The position numbers and the translations under genes are program-made. A model generated the notes under the pieces. The model saw nothing but the letters and a program-made list of their open reading frames with translations, was not told the DNA's origin and searched no databases. A stretch of 64,000 nucleotides of DNA from Lolium rigidum. Its lineage: Eukaryota > Streptophyta > Magnoliopsida > Poales > Poaceae. The DNA is taken from NCBI RefSeq assembly GCF_022539505.1, contig NC_061514.1, positions 343,154,644 to 343,218,643 of the forward strand, written 5' to 3'. This document shows positions 50,986-63,100 of the stretch, piece after piece. The stretch's first letter is position 1; every line of letters starts with the position of its first letter.

Positions 50986-53900
50986 ATGGAGGGGACGAGG
51001 AAGCAGGACTTCACCGTTCAGGTGGAGGATGGAAGGCCTGGGAAGGATGGCCGGCCGGCGGTAGGCCCGGTGTTCCGCAACATACAGGCCAAGGATGGGT
51101 TCCCGCCGCTCGAGCCTGACATGAGAACCTCATGGGATGTGTTCAGGTAATTCTTCCCGCTAGATGTCAGACGAATTCATCTTGTGGTATTTTTCCTCAA
51201 CGACATAAAAACAGTACTCTACACATGTGGTTTTACTTCAACCGAAATGAAAACACACTAATCTGCATGTGTTACTCAACAGATGGTACTGAGGAGAACC
51301 GCACTCTGATTTACCAAAACTAACTTAATTTTGAATCTTCATATAAGGACAGGCATGTGAAAAAGCTGTGCACTAAACTCCACAAGTTTAAGTTGAACGT
51401 TCACTCCAAAGATCTTTTTTTCTCAAACTTATCTTTTAAAACTTTATTTCAAAAGCATCCAAATAGCACAAGGCTAGACAGGGAAGTAAGAACATACCGC
51501 CTCCACGGTGTTGTATTAACCTTCAAAGAGTACATGAGCAGCAGCTCAGCTGGCTCCTCCATAAAGAACATGTAAAGAGCAAGCATAATGCATAAGATAG
51601 TTGAGACTTCATGTTATTCAGCATACCATGCAGATAAACTTTCTAGTCCTTAAAATTAAATATATAAAGGTTGTTAGATTTGTCGTTTTGACAACAAAAC
51701 GGAAACCCCACCGCATGCAAGAATATCATAGTAGCAATGAATCTTCAAAACTCACAAAATCTTGTTTTTTTTGCTTACATCTCTGCAGAACAGCAGCAGG
51801 CAAGTATCCAAACAACCGGATGCTTGGATGGCGTCCATTTAAAGATGGAGTGGTATGCCCAAGGATAATTAAGCTTATTTTTCTGCTACATGTGTCTATT
51901 TCCGATTAGTTTGTTCTTGATGGGAACCTTCCTCATTTTCATCTTCTAGCCAGGGCCCTATTTATGGAAATCATACAAGGAGGTATATGAAGAAGTTCTT
52001 CAAATTGGCTCTGCGCTGCAGCACCTGGGAGTGCAACCGGTGAGAACAGAAAATTAAGAAAATTTTTCACTCCAGCTATATATATAAAATACTAGACCTT
52101 CTTCCGTTATTGGCATATTCGTATTTGGAAGAGAGCTTGTAATAATTCACATTAATTATAGACAATGATGATCCTATGCTTGATCTATGTCAGGGTTCCA
52201 GGGTTGGAATTTATGGAGCAAACTGCCCTTAGTGGCTGGTAGCAATGCAGGTAACCCATTTGAATGATAATCTCCTTTGACCAAGATAAACAATGATAAT
52301 CCCACAATAAACTTTGCAGGCTTGCAATGGTTACAGCATAATATGTGTCCCACTATACGATACTTTAGGTAAGCGGAAACTGATAAATAATAGACCCTCG
52401 CCAGAAATGTTTCAGATCAACTAATGCAAACGTTTGAAAAACAACATTTGGGATTTCGATCAGGAAAAAATACGCCACGTATTTATTAGAATTAATAACT
52501 GTTGCATGAGATTGCAGGTGCAGGAGCTATTGATTACATTATTGACCATGCTGAGATTGATGTTGTCTTCATACAAGACAAGAAAATAAAAGAAGTAAAA
52601 CCAAATTTACTATCTGAGTTGGATACATTTAGAATCTCCTCCGAATTTAGATTTGATAATATTTCTTATTTGCAGATACTGTCCCCAAATTGCATATCTG
52701 CGACAAGGCTAAAAGGTAAGCATTGTAAAGTGATTAGGGTCCCTTCGTTGCTTAGGAACGTTTAAATAGCTTTATTGTCGAAAGCATGCTTGCAGCATTG
52801 GTTGCATTCACTCGGGCAGATGATGAACAAATCAAAGATGCTGAGCAGATTGGGATGGAAGTGTACTCATGGAATGATTTCTTAAAAGCGGTGGGTAGAG
52901 AGAAATTTACAATGTTCATTCACCATTCGGACAGAAAATATTGGTTGTTATGTCATGTATGTGTTGGTCAAACCATTGATTCTGGAATTGCATTTCAGGG
53001 AAAGGATAAACCAGCCAAACTTTGTCCTCCGCAACCACATGATACATGCACCATCATGTACACAAGTGGAACAAGTGGGCAACCCAAAGGTGTTATGCTG
53101 AGCCATGAGAGTCATGGAATGTTTGTAAAAGGGATGGACCTCTTCATGGACAAGATTGATGATAAGGTTACTTCTTTCTATCAGATATAATGTTGTGAAC
53201 AAGCCTAATCCAGATTGAAGATCTCCTGTTTAAGCAAATTCGCTGGTGTTGGGCATGCAGATGTCAACAGATGATGTGTTTCTTTCTTTTCTCCCACTTG
53301 CTCACATTCTGGACCGCATGGTCGAAGAGTATTTCTTTCACAAAGGAGCCTCAGTTGGCTATTACCATGGAGTGAGAAAATCTGCTTCTTAATTTTACTG
53401 GTGAATTGTGATCATTCTTTCTTTAATATGACCACAATCTTGTATTCTGTCAGGATTTGAATGCTTTGAGAGATGATATCATGGAATTAAAGCCAACTCT
53501 GCTAGTTGGGGTGCCCAGAGTGTATGAAAAGATTCATGAAGGTGGTAAAATGAAAATATTGGTAGTAATTAAGCCTCCGTAGCTGCTAAATCAGACAATT
53601 TTTTTATGATTGACCTTAGGTATTTTAAAGGCCTTAGCAGATCTCAGACCCCACAGGAGACTGATTTTTGATGCCTTGTACAACCAGTAAGTTGAATAGC
53701 ATCAAGAATTATTTTTTGCAGCAAAGAAATCATGTCAGCTCACCATATAGCTTTTGCAATACAGCAAATTAGCAAGCATGAAAGCAGGATACACACACAA
53801 AACTGCTTCACCTTTTGCGGACATGCTGGCTTTTCACAAGGTACTGTGTTCATAACTAAGAAAGAATCCCTAGATATAAAGTACTTTCAGAAAAAGATTA

Positions 53901-56009
53901 AAGATTGGGAAAAGTTGTACACACCAGTCACGACTTGAGTATCTGCCTTGTCTCTTGCATTTGTTTGCTCTAGGTGAAGGCAAGGCTTGGTGGTCGTATT
54001 CGCGTACTAATCTCCGGCGGTGCACCATTAAGTACTGAAATAGAAGAGTTCTTGAGAGTGACCAGCTGTGCACACTTTGTCCAAGGCTATGGTAATGCAT
54101 ACCCTTCCAATCTTTGAAATTTCCTCCTGCAGACTGCTATCATCACAGTGAAGGATTCCAAAGCATTCTAAATATACCACCAAACTTGGTGGGTATAATT
54201 TCAGTTCAAGCCTGAACTCTAGTTCTGTTTTGAACTGGAATCAGTTGACCTGTTCTAGCAATAGCCAAAAGAGAAATGAATACTTAGTGATTCCTTATGG
54301 AGGTTGGATCCATATTACCTCGCTCCATGCTATACCCAATTTTACCAAAACGACAATTTTAAGAATATTTCCTGTCAACTTATTGTGTTAAGCTATTTAT
54401 TAACTTAATTGCACATTAATGTTTACAACAAGCAAAAGAATGTTGGCATCTATTTTTCTTATTACCCAAAGATAATGACAAGCGAGAATAAAGTTCTTTC
54501 TCCATAAAAAATTCCAATAATTCATGGGTTAGTTATAAATCCCTTGGTCAATTAAAAGGAACCAGTATAAGGTTAGACTTCGTGGCCTTTGTTCAGGTTT
54601 AACAGAAACATTGGGACCTAGCACAGCCGGTTACCCTGATGACATGTCCCTGGTTGGAACTGTCGGTGTCCCCACCACCTACACTGAACTGCGTTTGGAA
54701 GAAGTACCTGAGATGGGTTATGATCCACTTGGTGTTCCTGCTCGTGGTGAAATCCTGATCCGAGGGAACACTGTCTTCACTGGGTACTATAAAAATCCTG
54801 AGCTCACAAATGAGGTCATGGCTGATGGATGGTTTCATACAGGTGAAAGAATCACATTCTAATTTAAACAGAAGATGGCTATAAAGTTTCACATAGCATG
54901 TTCTGACATACTGTTGTTCTCAGGAGACATTGGAGAGATGACCCCAGATGGAATCCTCAAGGTAATTGACCGAAAGAAGAACATCTTTAAGCTGTCGCAA
55001 GGGGAGTATGTTGCAGTTGAGTATCTGGAGAAAGTATATGTCTTCCCTCAAATTATTGAAGATGTAAGGAAAAGTCCAGTGAAATCATATGCTTATATTA
55101 AGAGAGTGCATATCCCTGCATTCATTGTAATACTGTATTTTTTTTGTAGATCTGGGTGTTCGGGGACAGCTACAGATCTAACTTAGTTGCAGTAGTTAAT
55201 CCACATGAAGAAAACACCATGAAGTGGGCAGCGTCAAATCGATACAAAGGTTCTTTCGATGAAATATGCAAATTGGGAAGTCTTAAAGAATATATCCTTA
55301 CTGAACTCGCAACTGCTGCACAGAAGAACAAGGTACGGTCATTTATTCACTTCCAAATTGAACACTGAACATATCACATGGTTCATCATGTCACCCTAGA
55401 ATTATCCTAACATTATGGTCAACATAGTTTTCACTACATTTTGCATTAGAATTAAAAGGAACTCCGCAGTTTCTGTAGAGTGTTGACTCTTTGAACTTTT
55501 ACTTTTCACCGCATCCGTGAGCATCGTATAATAACCCCTTTGTATGTCACATATCAGCTACGGGGTTTCGAGTACATCAAGGGCGTAGTGTTGGATCCAG
55601 TACCTTTTGATATGGAAAGAGATTTGGTCACTGCAACGGTGAAGAAGAGAAGAAACTACATGCTAAAATATTACCAGGTAATGTTTTTTGAACTGCTGAA
55701 GTGTGATATTTGCTGTTTGTACTAATTGTCAGATTGAGAGACAGTGTATTAACATTGGGGTCAACTGAACCCAACAAAATTAGGTAAATCCCGTACAAAA
55801 TCACTATCAACCTATGAAGAGTTAACTCATAGCGTAGTAACCTGACCTGGTGAACCCTAATGCCGTAAAGCTGACTCCTATGGTCTTCGTTCTACCTTTG
55901 TCCATAATTGTACTCTCGCTTCTGTATCCTAATTCATGCCCTTCGTATGCAGCCTGAGATTGACAAAGTATACATGGAGGATCAGAAAGATGCCAACAAA
56001 GCGAAGTAA
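50986..56009 (+). CDS. LACS: Long-chain acyl-CoA synthetase (AMP-binding), with one in-frame stop; possible pseudogene
   Basis: Nineteen exons: 50986-51146, 51789-51852, 51950-52039, 52194-52250, 52320-52368, 52518-52594, 52676-52715, 52796-52890, 52999-53166, 53261-53371, 53454-53541, 53620-53686, 53765-53840, 53974-54091, 54597-54842, 54924-55063, 55150-55332, 55558-55677, 55953-56009. Phases agree throughout, for 668 codons plus stop, the normal LACS length. The enzyme activates fatty acids (ATP + CoA to acyl-CoA) at ER membranes, feeding lipid, wax and cutin synthesis. Motifs: P-loop YTSGTSGQPKGV (about aa 232-243), LPLAHILDR, GYGLTET (about 419), DGWFHTGD and DRKKNIFKLSQGEY. It resembles the LACS1-5 clade. 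The oddity is TAG at 52230-52232, codon 118, where NCPQW is expected (CAG to TAG). Everything else is intact, so this is a recent null allele or a sequence error. Confidence 0.9.
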
Positions 56010-57059
56010 AGATACACATTCTGTTTGGTCACATGCCGAAAGACCAAAATACAATTTTAAATTTCCTATTGAACTTTGGTATGAACATTACATAAAAGAA
56101 ATAAAATGCACATCAGTAGTGCACGCTGTATGTGTACACAAAAAAAATCTCTACCTCTCTATCTGAAGTTACAGGTGTGGATGTTCATATGCACCCCTTC
56201 GTGAGTTTATAAAAACAAATATTTTTAAAAACTATCAAATATTCGAGGTATTACATAATGTTAATTTAGAGGCATACACATTTGAAGATACATGTACAAG
56301 TATTGATGTGTACTACACAGACAAAAGAGTTAAAGAGTGTCTCTCTTCATACAGCAGACAGAACGTCTTTTTTTGTATGACTTAATATCTCTATTTCTGT
56401 ACAGTAAATGGTTTTGCTTTTCATGAACTTGTCTACATGTGCGTAGATTAACACTTTGTATAGTACAATGAATTTTCTGAAAAGTACGAACTCGTGAAGG
56501 AGTTCATCATTCAAGTGAACGTATATTCAGAAAATCTGCTTCCACATATAAAGTTCACTATGTGGTCCTTGAGCTGACTCGGGCAGACAGAATCCAAGGG
56601 AGTACATGAACGACTCAAATTTTATAACGGTGTGTCCTAAATAATTCATCTTGCACATATTACACCCAACAGGAGATCCACTAGTTTGCGAATTCAAATG
56701 GTACTTCTGATGAATCATAGGGAAATACCTTCGTAAATTTAAGTCATGTGATCAACTTTGCTGTAACATACATAAGTGAAAACCTTTCAATTTCTAATAT
56801 CAAAATAGCATTAGTATTATCATGAAAGAGCATACCTCGTAAATTACTCGATGAAGCAATACTTACCAGAGAGAATGCTGCTTGTCTAACAAGTTCAAAT
56901 GGTAGCAGCACCGGGACTTCAAGCATATGCTTATAAATCGTCAAAGAAACGCTCAGTCAACTAAATTGGTCCGATGGCGTGCAGGTTCGTAGAGGTTCTC
57001 TAGGACTAGTTATCATTTATCAATCTTCAACAATGCGCTCAATCAAGTGCACTTGCCAG
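56010..57059. other. LACS 3' flank
   Basis: AT-rich intergenic DNA; open frames are short and unconvincing. Nothing recognised. Confidence 0.4.
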
Positions 57060-58090
57060 TCCGATAGTGCCGACGAGTGTAACTGTTCCACGGACCAACA
57101 CATGCCATGTTGCTTCATTTGGACAGATACCCCTTCCTGACCATTTCGTCGAGCACCTTACGCGCTGCGTCAACAAGGTCGTTCCAGTGGGTTGCACACC
57201 AGCCTTCCTCCGTTCTTCGTGTTTTCGAACACTGGGTCACCGGCACCACCGCCCCGAACAGGTTCTTCCGAAGCAGCGCGAAGGAGCTTCGGACTCCCTC
57301 GGGGTACGCCACCCCGCGCAACCGCATCTCCCGCCGCCGCGAGCCTCCTGACTGTGGTCTCATGGCCCCGCGCCGTGTCTCCTGGGCCAGGAGAGGACCT
57401 GGAAGGCTGGAACGCTCCGGCTACCGGATGGTAATTTGCGGGTAGCTCTTCCGGTGGTTAGATGCCGGGGCGGTGGAGGATCTCGCGGCATTTGCTCGAA
57501 CAGATCGGTGCAATCAAACAGAGCAGTGACTTTATTTGTACTTCCTCCGTTAACTATCCTATTACCCGAAATCCCTTCCTGGCGATCGACCGCGCCGCGT
57601 GATCGATTTCCTCCGCGCGAAGGCATTTTTCGTTTTGTTGGAAGGCAGAAGCAGGCCTCCTCCCCTTGTAGAGCACGATGGCAGGCGCCGCCGCGCGCGA
57701 TTTGTTTCAGAGCTCCTCCACCTCACCTCACCAGCCGCCGGCGCAGCGCTTGGAGAGGGCGGACGGCGGCCCTCTATGCGGGGGAAACGGCCGGGACGGG
57801 AAGGAGGCGCGGCGGCCGCCCTTAGCCGGGATTGGGGAGGGAACTCGACGCCTGTTCTGGCCGGGAAGAGAGTGGAGAGGGAGCGCGGCGCCCGACGCTG
57901 GCGGGAATTGGGAGCGAGCGGCGGATTCCGGCGCTGGTCAGGGCAGGGAAGGAGGCGGCGCCCAGGCGAGAGATGTCGTCGTGGGGAGGGACTACGGGGA
58001 TTTTTTTGTTGTGGGCTCGTGGCCTCCTTTTTATGTGTACGTGCGTGGTGGGATTGAGGTAGTTAGGTTTTTTTTCAATTCCCTTTTCTT
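57060..58090. other. GC-rich island, coding potential unclear
   Basis: A CpG-rich block abruptly bounded by AT-rich DNA. On the minus strand 57363-57115 has a plausible peptide ending HWNDLVDAARKVLDEMVRKG. On the plus strand 57599-58097 is open in two frames with Arg/Gly-rich translation typical of GC-rich non-coding DNA. It may be a promoter plus first exon of a captured or decayed gene. I cannot name a product. Confidence 0.25.
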
Positions 58091-58419
58091 TTTTTAGGTA
58101 TTAATAACATAGCATGATGCAATCTTTTAATAAAAGTTACTTGAGCATTTAATAAACAAATAAAGTTTCTTGAGTTTTTTTATTACAATTCCCTTTTCGT
58201 GCCATTGTCATTTCATTCTAACAATTCCCTTTCATTTGTTATTTGGTACATAAATTCATGTTTTACTGGACCAATTTTTATAGTTCCATTTATCGGGCTC
58301 GTGGTTATTCATGGGAATAACGCGTGGAAGGAACTCAAAAGAACTATCACTTGCTAATCAAATTAAGTATTATTTTATCAAAGTTTCTCATGTTCTTGGG
58401 GGAAATAACAGTCGTAGGG

Positions 58420-60112
58420 TTGATAATTAGGAGTAGGTAACTCTCTATTTTTTACTCTTGATAAATAATGCACAAGGGTTGATAACTTATGAGCTAAAAG
58501 AAGTCGCTAAAAATTTCTAAATGAAACAAAATTTATCGATCGGTAACTTTTCTTTTTCATCGTTAATAAATAACTGGCATATGGTTTGATAAATTATGAG
58601 CTAAAAAACCTAGTCTCAAAAATATTGTAAATGAAATTAGGTTTTTGGATTGATAAATTTTTGCGATTTACCAATGATAAATAACGGGGCAGAGGGTTGA
58701 TAAATTGTGAGCTAGAAAACTTGTCAAAGTATTAAAAATAAAATTAGCTTATCGGGTAGGTATTTTTCATATTTATCGTTGATAAATAACGGGCAGATGT
58801 TTGATAAACAGAGTAGATTTTGTACTTACACGCATGGGTGTGGATGCTTCCGTCACCATCTGTTGTGCTTTGAGATTTGGATAAAAATAGGAGAGAGAAA
58901 GGAATCTTTCTCTCTACCATGCGTGCAAGTACACAAGTAATTCCCTTTGATAAATTATAAACTAAAGCAGTTCCCAAAATATTATGAATAAAATTGGCTT
59001 TTTGGATTAGTAACTTTTCACATTTACCGTTGATAAATAACGGGGCATAGGGTTGATAAATTGTGAGCCAACAAACTTGCAAAATATTGGAAATAAAATT
59101 AGCTTCTCATATAATCAATTATTCTCATTACCGTTGATAAATAAAGGGCAGATTGTTTGGTAAAATATGAGCTAAAAAAGCTAGTCTCCAAAATATTATA
59201 AATGAAATTGGGTTTTTGGATCGGTCATATTTTGCATTTACCATTGATAAAATAATGGGGTAGAGGGTTGATAAATTGTAAGCTATAAAACTTGTCAAAA
59301 TATTGAAAATAAAATTAGCTTCTCAGGTAGGTAATGTTTCCCATTTGTTGTTGATAAATAATGGGCGGATGGTTTGATAAATTATGAGCTAAAGCAGTCC
59401 CCAAAATATTATAATAAAATTGGCTTTACGGATCGGTAACTTTGCACATTACCATTGATAAATAACAGGGTATAGGGTTAATAAACTGTGAGCTAGAAAA
59501 TTTTCAAAATATTGAAAATAAAATTACCTTCTCGCGTAGGCAATTTTTCATATTTCCCGTTAATAAATAATGGGCAGATGGTTTGATAAATTATGAGCTA
59601 AAAAGCTAGTCCCCAAAATATTGTAAATGAAATCGGGTTTTTGGATCGGTCAAATTTTGTATTTACCATTGATAAATAATGGAGTAGAGGGTTGATAAAT
59701 TATAAGCTAGAAAATTTGCCAAAATATTGAAAATAAATTAGCTTCTCGGTTAGGTAATTTTTCCCATTTATCGTTGACAAATAACACATAGATGGTTTGA
59801 CAAGTTATGAGCTAAAAAAGTTTCCAAAATATTCTAAATGGAATTAGCATTTTGCCTCGATAAATTTTCATATTTACCATTAAAAATAACTAGATGCGGT
59901 GGTTGGTAAAATTGTGAGCTAGAAAACTTGCCAAAATATTGAAAATAAAATTAGCTTCTCGGGTAGGTTAATTTTCACATTTACCGTTGATAAATAACGG
60001 GCAGATGGTTTCATAAATTATGAGGTCAAAAAGTCTTCAAAAAATTCTAAATGAAATTGGTTTTTTGGTAAATGTTCGCATTTTCTTTTGATAAACAATG
60101 GAGCAAAGGGTT
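58420..60112. repeat. AT-rich tandem array, ~106-bp monomers in ~212-bp dimers
   Basis: The phrase TTGATAAATTATGAGCTA (A-type) alternates with TTGATAAATTGTGAGCTAG (B-type). A-type starts fall near 58588, 59160, 59372, 59582, 59794 and 60010; B-type near 58698, 59053, 59269, 59479, 59692 and 59904. Spacing within a type is 210-216 bp, between types 103-110 bp. Each monomer also has TTTACCRTTGATAAATAA. About 15 monomers, moderately diverged. The array ends abruptly at 60112 where another element starts. Confidence 0.9.
58809..58945. mobile_element. 137-bp MULE-type MITE inside the array
   Basis: Flanked by an exact 9-bp duplication TTTGATAAA (58800-58808 and 58946-58954) that is itself array sequence. 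The subterminal inverted repeats TGTACTTACACGCATGG / CCATGCGTGCAAGTACA are clear, while the outermost ~12 bp match poorly. No coding. Confidence 0.8.
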
Positions 60113-63100
60113 TGTCAACACCCGAATTTTTAAGTCCGGATGCCCTATTACATCATACATCGCAATCCCAGGAAGATTGTTTTTGCGAGACATAATAGTA
60201 AGTAGTTCAGAGTCACCATTTATTACGACACATAGAGTCTTACAACAAGGATCACATGATCCAAAATTACACAAATAGATTGTTCAACATCACAAATAAG
60301 TAGCGGAAGCATAGTAGTAGTGGACTATCTATTCCACAGGCAACGCTTGACGTTAGAAGGCGATCCTAGTTATCGTAGACGTCATGTTGTCCGTCATCCT
60401 GATACTGTTGCTCCTCTTCAAAGTCTGGCATTTGAATAGCCAGGGCAAGCCATGAGTACTCTTAAAGTACTCGCAAACTAACTCTAAGATAATTAATCAT
60501 TAAGTGTAAGGGGGTGCTAAGCTCTAGGTTTATTTGCATAAAGCCAAGTTTTAGTTTCATAAATCTTTGGTAAAAGCCTAAATCCTGTGCTAGACTAACT
60601 CAAGTGGGAACATTAGTGTCATTCCCACAACTCATTATGGTTCACCATAATGTCACCTTTCAATCCACCATTCCTTTCTAGAATTAAAACAGTTTAATGA
60701 TAACGGAGATAGTATGGCCTTTCCAATCGTCCGTAACCGTGGACACGGCTATTCAAATAGGTTTAACACTCTGCAGAGGTTGTACTCTTGTGCCACAACT
60801 TTTGATTACATCCGTCGAGGATAACCCCGAATCATCGTAACATAGTACGCGGATCATCAATCGAAACCTTTCACTTATATATGCTAGTATGAGCACCTCT
60901 CCCCATGAGCTTGGCCTCCCGGTGGAAACCGCAGTCAACCCGGGAACTGCACAGGGCTTGGGCCGTACATTCACCTCATTTCAACATCAATCCATACTTA
61001 ACGGAGGCAGCCGCAGCGTAACCCCTATGATGTTTGTTCAGAGGGAACCCATACTAAAATACACAAGTTTCTAGTTAAGCCCTACCCATAATCGGGTATT
61101 GTGGGGGTACTTGTATAATTGGAAGGGTATCGCATTCAGACTCAATCATCAATTTTATCAAAAATCACCATCTTCTCTTGTTCAAATCCACCTTCACCTT
61201 CTTTCAAAGTTATTTCACTTCACCATGTTCCCATCTAGAGTAGTCAATTTTAATTGATTAGCACTAGCAACTATATGAGGGGTGCTATCTAGCTTGAGTG
61301 GTGCTAAACTATTCCAAGTATTGTTCTACTCTAGACCAAGTGAATCATAAATCAAAAAGTACTTTGAAATGAATAAGCAAAAGTAAATGTAAATAAAAAA
61401 AACATGGGATAGGTAATACATAAAAGTAAAGTGTGATGGTGCCTTTGCTCTTGTAGAGCTAAGCACTTGTGTTTAGCAAGGGTTAGCTTGCCTTGAGCTG
61501 AGTAGTTATCGAAGTGCTCTTCTTCTTCCTGGGAGTAGGCTTCCTCCTCTTGATACTCCTCGTTACTAGCGTCTATATACGAATACGAGGTATAAATACT
61601 AAACCAACTCACATACTAAACTAGAAACACTCAAAAGAGTTCACACTCTAGTCCTATTATCAATCAAACATGGCATGGTGAGTTATTTGATGAATTCTTA
61701 TTTAGGGGAAAATAATTTCCTCTCATTATTCCTATTTCCAAAATTTAGTATGTAGATCCTTAGAGCAATTCATTTCTTCTCATTACCTCTTATTAAAATT
61801 TAATCTCTGCATATAATAATAAGGTATGAAATATAGGTTGACCCAAAGTCAACATTTCATATCTATTATATGTGAGTATAATTTAAGTGAAGTGCTACAC
61901 TTCACAAAGTTTTAATACTTAACCTTTAATGAATTAAAATCTCTAAGTAGTAATTCTCAAGGGTTCATTAGCCTAAGTCATTCCCCCTGGTTATTAGTAC
62001 TTAAGATCAAGATTTAAATGAGAGGTAACTCTCATATTAGGGTTGAGTTTGAATTACACTTTAAAATGCTTTAGAAATGACTACATAGCCATTTTATTTG
62101 ATCTAGTTCATGATCATACAAACAACATATCTATATTATGGCATAATCAATTAGAGGACACCATTTGTGATTTATTAGAGTTGGAAACAATTCAAAATCT
62201 ATTATGGTTGAATTTTAAATAAAGTTTGAATGTTCAAAAGTCCCTGTCTTGTCTTTTTATCAGATTAAATCTATTTCGAAATTGAAGGTGAGGCCAGTGG
62301 CATGAGCTAGATAATTTCATGAGCTTTCTAACTATATAAAATTGGTTAAATTTGGTGTAGTGGATCTCAAGATATTCAAATTTGAAGTTAGCATCAGTAT
62401 TGAATTTGAACTAAATGGATTATTCCTATTTTGAATTTTTGGGCCAGGCGGGAAAAACTAATGGGCCGAAACGGGTTAAAAATCTACTTCGCAGCCCAAC
62501 ACGCATCTGGTGCGCTTGGGCCGTGCTGACGAGATGGGGGCCACCTGTCGGCGCCTCTTTAAACAGCGAAACGTTATTTTCCTTCTCGACCGTAGGATTA
62601 GAAAGAAGATCGACGGTGCTGGAGCATCGTCGTCTCCGACGAGCAACGGCTTACTGGCGGCGAGCCTAGGGGGTGGGAGAGGGTACCAGGCCGTTGCAGG
62701 GGTCTGGCAGTAGGCGTGGAGAGGTTGTAGTAGATGAGGAAGAGCTTGGGGCAGCGGCGGAGCTCGGGGAGGCGTCAATCGAAGCAGAGCTTCCGCGGTC
62801 TCCGGCGGTCTTGAGCTCGCGATTCGAGCAGCTCCGGCGAGGTCTGGTGAAATTGACGGGTGGAGGAGTCTCAGTGAGGTGAGGGGAGTGGATTGTGTGA
62901 AGAGAGGAGGCGCCGATCGTCGCTATTTATAGAGGGAGGGAGGAGGCCGAGTGTGCTGTGGAGGAGCAGCCATGGCGCGGCGCTTCTGGCGCTCTAAGGG
63001 GCAAGTGAAGGACGGCTAGAGATAGGCGGTGTCCTGGCGATGCTCAACGGCTAGCTGGCGCAGCGAATGGGTGAAGGAATCGTCCAGGGTTTCGTTTCGA

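Noticed and set aside
51852..51954. Apparent frameshift between LACS exons 2 and 3
   Set aside because: The acceptor 4 nt upstream (51950) restores the frame with a one-residue insertion, so a disabling shift is not required.
53732..53938. Open frame running through LACS exon 13 into introns
   Set aside because: The true coding exon is 53765-53840 in another frame; the longer frame is chance.
58420..60112. Repeat array considered as a CRISPR or centromeric satellite
   Set aside because: There are no unique spacers between short repeats, so not CRISPR. The array is small, diverged and next to genes, so there is no support for a centromere.
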